Assembly (NCBI GenBank): GCA_002412625.1
Contig: DHVK01000025.1
Coordinates: forward strand, 1 to 49,571
DNA: 49,571 bases
Direction of reading: 5' to 3'
From: Cloacimonetes bacterium UBA5210
GTDB taxonomy: Bacteria; Cloacimonadota; Cloacimonadia; Cloacimonadales; Cloacimonadaceae
Position 1 is the stretch's first letter. Each line of letters starts with the position of its first letter. Both the position numbers and the translations under genes were made by a program. This document shows positions 1-7,083 of this stretch, piece by piece. The notes below the pieces were generated by a model, which worked only from the letters and a program-made list of their open reading frames with translations, ran no database searches and was not told the origin of the DNA.

Positions 1-205
1 ACAACAGGCTTCCCCAGTTAAGCTTTCCTGCCTGAATATGAAGCCATCTGTCATAATCTGTAGAGTTATCCAGCTTTAGGGCTTTCCCACTTTCGGCAAG
101 GTTACCCACTCTACCGACCAACATCAGTTCGCTTGCGCTATGTTCCATATTCTCACTGCTTCTTACTTCAGACCCTGCCGTTGCCAGCAGCGCCCTTGAT
201 CTCAT
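1..205 (-). CDS. possible partial ORF running off the left edge
   Basis: An open frame begins at an ATG (203-205, minus strand) and runs without a stop to base 2, about 68 codons. A GGGAAG stretch lies seven bases upstream and could serve as a ribosome binding site. The predicted peptide has no signal sequence and matches no family I recognise. The DNA also contains GC-rich complementary stretches, so it could equally be part of a structured RNA or a mobile intron whose remainder lies outside the window. Its transcript would head away from the serpin terminator. Low confidence that it is a gene. Confidence 0.2.
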   Translation of the reverse strand, partial: MRSRALLATAGSEVRSSENMEHSASELMLVGRVGNLAESGKALKLDNSTDYDRWLHIQAGKLNWGSLL

Positions 206-270
206 GTTGACTTCCCGCTGGTGAGGCGTCAGGACTTCTTTCAGTCCATCGGCGCAGAAAGCATTCTGGG

Positions 271-303
271 CAAACCTAAAACCCGGGAGTTCTCACCCCC
301 GGG
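271..303 (-). terminator. terminator of the serpin gene
   Basis: Two CCCGGG blocks (282-287 and 298-303) can pair around a 10-base loop. On the minus strand the stem is followed by TTTTAGGTTT. It lies 23 bases past the serpin stop codon. Confidence 0.6.
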
Positions 304-325
304 AGATAATCATGAATTGCTTTGG

Positions 326-1624
326 TTATTCCGGGATTTCCGGATTCACCACCTTGCCGATGAAGAGAATCTCGTTTGTGGGCTTGTGGACGATCGCGCA
401 GAAGAAGGGTTGATCGGCACGGAACACCGGTACTTCGCTTTCAGGCTGTCCGATCGAGGTCTTGGCAAAGCCGATTTGGGTGGCAGCCGCGGCTTCAGTT
501 CCTTTTTCCAGCACTTCCAGGAAGGCTTTGTGCACGATGTTCGAGATATATAGATCCCTTCCGCCATCCATCTTCAGGATACCGGAGAAATCCGCGCTAC
601 CAGGTTCAAAGGCGTCTTTCATGCCCAGCTCGCGGAAGTTTTCTACCAGTTTATCCAAGGTGGTTTCCAGACGGAATTTGGGGAGGATAACTTCCACTTT
701 GCGGGGTCTGGCCAAGCTTTCCATCCAGAGCTGCCAGGTCTCGGCAGTCAATTCCTGGGCAGCAGCTTCGATATCTTTGGGGATCACGAACAGCATCACG
801 ATTTCACGCTCGGTGTAGGGCATTTCCAGCAATTGATAACCGGGCAACTCGGCATAAACGAAGCTTCCGGTTTGTTTCATCAGCGGCATCGCCTTTTGCT
901 GATTCGCTTCCCGCGCGGAGGTGGTATAAAACCTGTCCATGATGGTGTTTTCTTCCGCAAACTGGCTATTCCAGTTCGATTTGAAGTAGATGGCATTTAC
1001 CAGAACCAGGCCATCGCTGCTATCCTGGATCTGCTTTTCACTCACAATGTCCTTGATGCGGCTGTTGGTACGCTTTTCCACCCAGGTGTTGATGAAATCG
1101 GCAGTATCTTTGGCTTTACCGAAATCCAGGCTGTAGAGCTCGCTGCCAAAAGACTTCTGCAGGATATCCTGATAGCCCGGCACCAATCTTTCTTTGTTTG
1201 TATCGGCGTTAAACAGCGCGTTTGCGATGTTGAATTCCGCTTCCCTGCGTGCTTGCATGGAGTTCAGCATTTCCATGGATTCGTGGAACACCTCGTGCAT
1301 TTGATCGTATGCCAGGGGATATGCCATCGCCTTCGCGATTTCATCCGCGGTGTTGCCCCGGGCTCCGGAATAGGCCATGCCCATCGCGGTGTTGATGCTG
1401 TATGGGGATAGAAAGAGGTTTTCGCCTTTGCGGTTCACCTGATTCCAGATTCTGAAGGCAAATTCGTTGTTCTGAGAGGCAATGCCCTCAAATGTCGGAG
1501 TCAGATGGGTTTCTTCGTTTTGCGCCGGTTCACTGAGCTTCGGCGCGGCTTGTTTGTTTCTACTGCATGCCATTGAACTGAGCAGCAGCACTGCTACTGC
1601 CAAAATGATAAGGTATCTGAACAT
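326..1624 (-). CDS. serpin-family protease inhibitor, lipoprotein
   Basis: Serpin of about 432 residues, the usual length. The start is taken at 1624, not at an in-frame ATG seven codons upstream, because AAGGAG sits just before the 1624 ATG. The protein then opens directly with a lipoprotein signal (hydrophobic run, then SSMAC lipobox), so it is probably anchored to the outer or inner membrane. Near the C-terminus the hinge EKGTEAAAAT matches the small-residue consensus of inhibitory serpins, followed by the conserved DQPFFCAIVHKPTNEILFIG. Counting as in alpha-1-antitrypsin gives Thr-Ser at P1-P1' with Lys at P2, so the target protease class is uncertain. The family traps serine or cysteine proteases covalently. 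It lies 47 bases downstream of the ComM gene, same strand, and may be co-transcribed with it. It could protect the cell surface against its own or neighbours' proteases; that is inference. Confidence 0.93.
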   Translation of the reverse strand: MFRYLIILAVAVLLLSSMACSRNKQAAPKLSEPAQNEETHLTPTFEGIASQNNEFAFRIWNQVNRKGENLFLSPYSINTAMGMAYSGARGNTADEIAKAMAYPLAYDQMHEVFHESMEMLNSMQARREAEFNIANALFNADTNKERLVPGYQDILQKSFGSELYSLDFGKAKDTADFINTWVEKRTNSRIKDIVSEKQIQDSSDGLVLVNAIYFKSNWNSQFAEENTIMDRFYTTSAREANQQKAMPLMKQTGSFVYAELPGYQLLEMPYTEREIVMLFVIPKDIEAAAQELTAETWQLWMESLARPRKVEVILPKFRLETTLDKLVENFRELGMKDAFEPGSADFSGILKMDGGRDLYISNIVHKAFLEVLEKGTEAAAATQIGFAKTSIGQPESEVPVFRADQPFFCAIVHKPTNEILFIGKVVNPEIPE

Positions 1625-1671
1625 TGTTTCTCCTTGAAATTTCATCTTTGATCTATCTTCTTTTATTTTTG

Positions 1672-3216
1672 CTAACTCCAGTATTTGCGGTCCAGGGTGC
1701 GGTATTGGATGGCTTCAGAGATGTGGTCACTATGGATGTTTTCCACCCCTTCCAGATCCGCGATGGTGCGCGCGACCTTCAGGATGCGGTCAAACACTCG
1801 TGCCGAATAACCCATTTTGTCGATCGCGTTTTGCATAAGCGCGTGACTGGCATCATCCAGGGCGCAAAACTTGCGCATCATCTTGCTGTTCATCTGACTG
1901 TTATTGAAGATTCCCAGCCCTTCAAAGCGTTTGTGCTGAACCTCTCTGGCTAGGTTAACTCGCTGGCGGATCGTGGCAGAAGTATCCCCGGAGGGCAGGG
2001 CACTGAGATCTTTATACGCCACTGTGGGCACTTCCACATGGATGTCGATGCGGTCCAGCAGCGGTCCCGATACACGGTTACGATAGCGCGAGATTGAGGC
2101 GTATTCGCAGGTACATTCATGGTTAGGGATGTTCGCGCCAAAATAGCCGCAAGGACAGGGGTTCATGGAAGCGATGAGCATAAATTCAGCGGGAAAAGTG
2201 AGGCTGGTGGTGGCGCGGGAGATGGTCACGATCCCGTCTTCCAAGGGCTGCCGTAAAACTTCCAGGACAGCTCGCTTGAACTCCGGAAGTTCATCCAAAA
2301 AGAGCACGCCGCGATGCGAGAGGCTTACTTCGCCCGGCTTGGGATATGCTCCTCCGCCAATTAATGCGATATCGCTGATAGTATGATGAGGAGCTCGAAA
2401 GGCTCTGGTGGTAAGGATTCCGTTCTTGAAATCCTTGGAATAACCAGCTACGGAATGGATCTTGGTGGCTTCCAGCGCTTCATCCAGAGTGAGCTCGGGC
2501 AGGATGGTCGGAACTCTTCTGGCGAGCATGGTTTTGCCACTACCGGGGGGACCGATCATCAATAGGTTGTGGCCACCGGCGGCAGATACTTCCAAGGCGC
2601 GTTTCACCTGATATTGCCCTTTCACGTCGTGCATATCCAGGGGGAAATCGTTCAGCACCTGAAAGATCTTCTCTCGATCCACCTTGGCAGGAGGGATTGG
2701 GGCTTCTCCGCGCAGATAGTGCATCGCCTCGGAGAGGGAGGTAACAGGGATTACGGTGATGCCTTCGATGATGGCTGCCTCTTCCGCGTTTTCCTGAGGC
2801 ACAATCAGGATGTCCACTCCATCTCTCTTGGCGGCGATGGCAATCGGCAAAACTCCGTCCACCGCCCGCACATTGCCATCCAGGGAAAGCTCGCCCACCA
2901 CGGCGATCTTGGTCAACTGAGGCTCCGGGATTTGCCCGTTGTTCATTATCACAGAGAGCGCAATCGGGAGGTCCAAAGCGGAAGAATCTTTTTTGATGTC
3001 GGCGGGTGCCAAATTGATGGTGTATCTGCTTGTCTGGTGAGGGATACTGCTGTTGCGCAAGGCAGCAAATACGCGATCTTTGCTCTCCTTCACGGAGTTC
3101 GAGGGCATGCCCACAATGTTCACATTAAATTGCATCGATCCGGTCCGGTCACACTCCACCGATACCTGCAGCGCATCTATGCCCAATGTGGTGTATGTCA
3201 ATGCGATTCCTACCAT
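1672..3216 (-). CDS. comM: ComM/YifB-family Mg-chelatase-like AAA+ ATPase
   Basis: The protein has the three-part ComM layout: an N-terminal Lon-protease-like fold (about residues 20-170), a Mg-chelatase-type AAA+ core with Walker A GPPGSGKT near residue 220 and Walker B LFLDELPEF, and the C-terminal Mg_chelatase helical lid. The start at 3216 is preferred to the upstream ATG at 3282 because AAAAGGAAAA precedes it and family members begin with a short Val/Ala-rich strand as here. ComM in naturally competent bacteria is a hexameric helicase that promotes branch migration during integration of incoming DNA; homologues are also common in non-competent species. It is cytoplasmic. A comF-like gene occurs elsewhere in this window (44543-45226), but neither gene alone proves competence. 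About 514 residues, the normal length. Confidence 0.93.
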   Translation of the reverse strand: MVGIALTYTTLGIDALQVSVECDRTGSMQFNVNIVGMPSNSVKESKDRVFAALRNSSIPHQTSRYTINLAPADIKKDSSALDLPIALSVIMNNGQIPEPQLTKIAVVGELSLDGNVRAVDGVLPIAIAAKRDGVDILIVPQENAEEAAIIEGITVIPVTSLSEAMHYLRGEAPIPPAKVDREKIFQVLNDFPLDMHDVKGQYQVKRALEVSAAGGHNLLMIGPPGSGKTMLARRVPTILPELTLDEALEATKIHSVAGYSKDFKNGILTTRAFRAPHHTISDIALIGGGAYPKPGEVSLSHRGVLFLDELPEFKRAVLEVLRQPLEDGIVTISRATTSLTFPAEFMLIASMNPCPCGYFGANIPNHECTCEYASISRYRNRVSGPLLDRIDIHVEVPTVAYKDLSALPSGDTSATIRQRVNLAREVQHKRFEGLGIFNNSQMNSKMMRKFCALDDASHALMQNAIDKMGYSARVFDRILKVARTIADLEGVENIHSDHISEAIQYRTLDRKYWS

Positions 3217-3403
3217 TAGCTTTTCCTTTTTGAACCAAATATTGTGTTCTTTCAAGAGAAACAGCAGGGAGCGGGGAGTCAAGCTTTTTCTTGGGCTTAG
3301 CTTGGCTCAGGGTTGGATGTCCATCAAGCTCAGATGTGAAAACAGGGATTTGCCTGCGTCTCCCGGGAGATACGGACAGGCAGGCCAGGGATGGCGCTTC
3401 TGC

Positions 3404-3440
3404 ACAAAAAAACCGGAACTTCGCAGTGGAAATTCCGGTT
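3404..3440 (-). terminator. terminator of the HHH-barrel/nucleotidase/flavodoxin operon
   Basis: AACCGGAA (3411-3418) pairs with TTCCGGTT (3433-3440). On the minus strand the stem runs straight into seven or more T. It lies 21 bases past the flavodoxin stop codon. Confidence 0.8.
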
Positions 3441-3461
3441 AGGGATAGATTGTTGTTGCCC

Positions 3462-3938
3462 TTAGAATGCGGTTGCCAGCGCTGTGGCTCGCTTCTGCAT
3501 CAATGTGGCAATATCTTTGGTCGCCCTGGTACAAATAGCTCCGGGAATGATCTGTGCGCCTTTGGTTCTCAGCTCGCGCTCCATGTAGCGGAGGGCAGCA
3601 TTTCCGCCCATCCAGCCAAACGGGAAGCCCATGGTGGCAAAGCCGGCACAGTTCTTGCCTTTCAGCACCATCTGCCTGATTGCCGCTACGATCGCGGGGG
3701 AAGGGCCAAAAGCCCAGACCGGTCCGCCAAAGAGCAGGGCATCAAATTCAGCCGGGTTCGGCAGCGCTTCAAAGGAAATCTCCTGTTTATCACGCACCGA
3801 AGCCTGCTTGATAGGCGCAAGGCTTTTGAGCTGATGGTTCACCACCTTGTGTCCCTTTTGCTCCAGCTGCTTTTGGATGGCAGCGGCAAAGCTCTTGGTG
3901 ATTCCGGTTTCGCTATGGTATAGGACGCAAATGGTCAT
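3462..3938 (-). CDS. flavodoxin-fold FMN protein (WrbA/NADPH-FMN reductase-like)
   Basis: A 158-residue single-domain protein. The N-terminal strand and loop YHSETGITKSF is the flavodoxin phosphate-binding loop (S/T-x-T-G-x-T). The second FMN-contacting loop is FGGPVWAFGPSPAI, with aromatic residues that usually stack on the flavin. Such proteins carry electrons or reduce quinones and nitro-compounds in the cytoplasm. It overlaps the upstream nucleotidase gene by four bases (ATGA), so the two are translationally coupled and it is the last gene of the four-gene minus-strand operon. A cytoplasmic flavoprotein with three exported proteins is odd; it may simply be a passenger. The exact subfamily cannot be set from the sequence alone. 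Confidence 0.85.
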   Translation of the reverse strand: MTICVLYHSETGITKSFAAAIQKQLEQKGHKVVNHQLKSLAPIKQASVRDKQEISFEALPNPAEFDALLFGGPVWAFGPSPAIVAAIRQMVLKGKNCAGFATMGFPFGWMGGNAALRYMERELRTKGAQIIPGAICTRATKDIATLMQKRATALATAF

Positions 3939-5590
3939 CGTATCATCCAGGGAGCTTGCTTGGCATCATCATCACGTTTCCAGCGATCGTCGATCCTGGT
4001 ATCCACCGGGGATTTATCCCGGAAATAGCGGACGATGGCATCACGCAGGTTGATATTGTGATTGATGATGTTTTCCGGGGGAATGCTGAGCAGCATTGTG
4101 AGCCCGGCATTGCCTTGCATCAGGAAGTCTGTGGTGGCAACGGTGTAGATCTTGTCCGGATCCCACGGTTCGCCGCCGATCATCAGAGTGGTGACCCGGT
4201 CAAAGTTTGGCCGCTTGCGGGAGTAAACCACTTTCACGCCTGCCACGATCAATCCGGCACGACTTCCTTCCACGCGGGTTTCAATGATCCGGCGTAGAGT
4301 TCTGCCATCGCAGGTGAAGCTGGTAACCATATTGTCAAAGGGCATTACATCGAAGATATCACGATAGGTTACGGGGCCACTCTTGATCTCGGCACGGACA
4401 CCGCCCAGATTCAGGAACGAGAAATCCGCATCGACCACATATTTCATGGCTTCCACGATCGTGTTTCCCATCGGAGATTGAGCATCGACATTGGTGCGGG
4501 AGAGATGGTTTTTGGCAATGCCAACCACTTCATCCATGCCTTCTTCAGCAACTTCCACATAGGCTTCGATGAGCTCTCGTGCTTCGGGATCCGGGAAGAA
4601 CTGATCCTCAAACAGAGTGAGCATAGCGCCTTCTCTGATGGCAGGGAGTTCATAGCCGGTAACCGTCTTGGACTCCGGATCGATGGTCAGAGTGATCATT
4701 CCCAGGTTTGAACCGTAGGCATAACCTTGGATCACCATGGTGTGTGTAACCGGATCAATCCAGGGTTTGGGAATACCGCGATGCATGTGTCCACCGATAA
4801 ACAGATCGATGCCTTCCACTTCCCGCGCGATTTCCTGAGCATCATAGCCCCAGTTTGCGACGCGCTTGGCGTGACGGGGATTACCCTGGGCATCATAGCG
4901 GCTCAGGTAAGTGGATTCGATATTGTATGGCAGTCCGGCATGGCCGACAACGATTACCAGATCGACTTTTTCCTCTTCCCGCAGAATCTTCACATACTTA
5001 GTCACGCTTTCCTTTTCGTTCAGGAACTGGATGTTACGAACGTTTTCCGGGAAGCTCATCTTTTCGGTATCAGTGGTGGTAAAGCCCAATATGCCAATGC
5101 GCAGCCCCATGCGGTTAACTATGGTATAGGGGAAGGCATACCAGGGGATTTGCCCGGTTCTGGTATCGATCACATTACAGGTCAGGATCGGGAAGTTTGC
5201 CAGCTCGAGGGTCTCGACCAATTCATCCTGAAGGATATCGAACTCGTGGTTTCCGATGGTCAAAGCATCATAACCGATCATGTTCATAAATTCTATGACC
5301 GCGACGCCATTGGTAACGGTGCCAACCGGTCTGCCCTGGAAGAAATCTCCGGCATCCACAAGCAAGGATTGCCGGGATGGGCTATGCCAGCTACGTATAT
5401 GTTTGATGAGGGTAGCTGCTGCAGCCCCGCCCCCTAACTGAGGCGGGAACTCCGGATTCATGAAGGTAGCCTGAGATCTGTCGATACCGCCATGTACGTC
5501 GTTTGACCAAATGACATCCAACCTGAGATCTTCGGCTACAGCCACGCTCAGTGCCATGATCAGCACCAAGAGCAATATATATCTTTTCAT
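3935..5590 (-). CDS. secreted 5'-nucleotidase / UDP-sugar hydrolase family metallophosphatase
   Basis: The 551-residue protein starts with a signal peptide (about residues 1-19, ending SVAVA). An N-terminal calcineurin-like metallophosphatase domain carries the dimetal motifs in order: NDVH (30-33), DAGD (79-82), GNHE (113-116), GHAG and GGHMH. The C-terminal 5'-nucleotidase domain carries NLGGVRAEIKSG and DVMPFDN, the substrate-specificity half of UshA/YfkN-type enzymes. Such enzymes remove phosphate from nucleotides, and in some cases UDP-sugars, in the periplasm or at the surface, giving nucleosides and phosphate for uptake. The gene lies 23 bases downstream of the PorV-like barrel gene and overlaps the flavodoxin gene by four bases. 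Its position behind an outer-membrane barrel with a DNA-binding-type HHH domain suggests a nucleic-acid or nucleotide salvage role. Confidence 0.92.
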   Translation of the reverse strand: MKRYILLLVLIMALSVAVAEDLRLDVIWSNDVHGGIDRSQATFMNPEFPPQLGGGAAAATLIKHIRSWHSPSRQSLLVDAGDFFQGRPVGTVTNGVAVIEFMNMIGYDALTIGNHEFDILQDELVETLELANFPILTCNVIDTRTGQIPWYAFPYTIVNRMGLRIGILGFTTTDTEKMSFPENVRNIQFLNEKESVTKYVKILREEEKVDLVIVVGHAGLPYNIESTYLSRYDAQGNPRHAKRVANWGYDAQEIAREVEGIDLFIGGHMHRGIPKPWIDPVTHTMVIQGYAYGSNLGMITLTIDPESKTVTGYELPAIREGAMLTLFEDQFFPDPEARELIEAYVEVAEEGMDEVVGIAKNHLSRTNVDAQSPMGNTIVEAMKYVVDADFSFLNLGGVRAEIKSGPVTYRDIFDVMPFDNMVTSFTCDGRTLRRIIETRVEGSRAGLIVAGVKVVYSRKRPNFDRVTTLMIGGEPWDPDKIYTVATTDFLMQGNAGLTMLLSIPPENIINHNINLRDAIVRYFRDKSPVDTRIDDRWKRDDDAKQAPWMIR

Positions 5591-5613
5591 ATTTACCTCA
5601 TTAAGGTGTTTTG

Positions 5614-7071
5614 TTACCAGCTAAATGAAACACCGGCATTCAGGCTTACAATGTTTTCCTTTACTTTGTCGGGGTTTTCCCAACCACGGTTGCGAAGGTC
5701 GATATATGTATTAGGCCAAAGTTGCTCATTCGCAGCTCCGGTGTAGAGTGTATCGTCGTAGTATTTGTCGCCAAAGAGGTCCAGGGCCTGATATTCGCGC
5801 CAGCTATAGCCGAAGCCGAGGTCCAGCACCACGTTTTTGTATAGTTGAACAGAAGATCCGGCGGTGATCATCGGGCTGATAACTTTCTTGGCAGAGCTGT
5901 ATGTGAAGGGCTGACCATCGGCAGTAGTGCCTTCTTCGCGGGTCGTGAAATAGCTGCTGACGGCCTGAAATCCCATGCGCAAGGGCATTCTTTCCACCAC
6001 ATGGTGTTCCACACCGGCGTAGATATTGAAGACGTCGTCATAGATATCGTTGAGGTCACTGTATTGAACCATCTCGAGGTCCATGCTGAACACGGTGCGC
6101 AAGATATTGCGGGGGAAATAGCTGAAGCCGGCTCTGAATTCCGCGGGAAGCTCAAAATCTCCATCCATCACTACCAGAGTGCTATCCAGAGCGGTATTCC
6201 GATATGCGTCTCTGCGAGTGTAGTCGGTTCCGACGAGATCCAGAGTGGCTTTGGGGCTGTGGGTGAAGCCGAGGCCCCAGCGCGGACCCATTCTGAGGGC
6301 AGCGCCAATCTTCATTTGCTCGCCTTCAAGTTCCCATTCACGCAATCTGGTATACTCCGGCAAAACGCCTTCGCCGAGGGTTTGCACAGACCATGCGCTC
6401 CATTTAATGGTGGTCTCCTGGTTCACATCGGCAGCCATCAAGCCATAATCAAAACCAAGGTTGATGCCCCAGAATTCATCGATGTCATAGCCCAGACTTA
6501 GCGCCATGGCGGTTTTCATCAGTGCGCCATCATTGTCGATGTCGTTTTGGGCGATCTTTTCCGGATAACCGTCGTTATCGGTATTGCGGTTGTTGCGGAT
6601 TTCTTCGCGATACTTTCCGGCAAAGCTTAGCACCGGAGTGTGGTATGCGCCCAGGCCCAGCCGCATCTTACTGAGTTTCACCGAGGCAAAACCAGCACCG
6701 GCAAAATCCGTGAAAGCATTGATGTTGGAAGCGTAAACGCTATCGTCGATATAGCTGTCAAAGCTATTGTACAGAGGCAGCATGCGGGTGTCTTCAGCGC
6801 GGTTGATCACTGTGTTGAAGCTCAAACCGGCAAAGTGATCCTGAACAGTGATATTGGCGGGATTGAAGGCAATAGCGCCGGGACGCATGTTCCCAAACAC
6901 ACCGGCTCCACCCATTGCAAAACTGCGCGCATCCAAAGCACCGTAACGTTGACCCAAAGAAGCCTGTCCATAAGGCGGATGTCCATAGTAGTTGTCGCTC
7001 ACGCTAAAAGCGCTAAGCACAGAGACCAGCATCAGCAGGCCAAAAACGATCAGAGATTTATTTGATAACAT
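5614..7071 (-). CDS. outer-membrane beta-barrel protein, PorV/FadL-like
   Basis: The 485-residue protein has a signal peptide (about 1-22). After it comes a motif, SFAMGGAGVFGNMRPGAIAF then NPAN, typical of PorV/PorQ and UPF0164-type FadL-fold barrels, in which a conserved AMGGA...NPA segment forms the N-terminal hatch. The rest is alternating aromatic/polar strands ending in a C-terminal aromatic residue (VSFSW), the usual outer-membrane insertion signal. PorV is the shuttle and anchor protein of type IX secretion; other relatives transport hydrophobic molecules. Since sorting-domain proteins are encoded nearby (10158-14711), a type IX link is plausible but unproven. It lies 12 bases after the HHH-barrel gene in the same operon. 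It could also be a plain structural porin. Confidence 0.8.
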   Translation of the reverse strand: MLSNKSLIVFGLLMLVSVLSAFSVSDNYYGHPPYGQASLGQRYGALDARSFAMGGAGVFGNMRPGAIAFNPANITVQDHFAGLSFNTVINRAEDTRMLPLYNSFDSYIDDSVYASNINAFTDFAGAGFASVKLSKMRLGLGAYHTPVLSFAGKYREEIRNNRNTDNDGYPEKIAQNDIDNDGALMKTAMALSLGYDIDEFWGINLGFDYGLMAADVNQETTIKWSAWSVQTLGEGVLPEYTRLREWELEGEQMKIGAALRMGPRWGLGFTHSPKATLDLVGTDYTRRDAYRNTALDSTLVVMDGDFELPAEFRAGFSYFPRNILRTVFSMDLEMVQYSDLNDIYDDVFNIYAGVEHHVVERMPLRMGFQAVSSYFTTREEGTTADGQPFTYSSAKKVISPMITAGSSVQLYKNVVLDLGFGYSWREYQALDLFGDKYYDDTLYTGAANEQLWPNTYIDLRNRGWENPDKVKENIVSLNAGVSFSW

Positions 7072-7083
7072 GTTTCCTCCACG

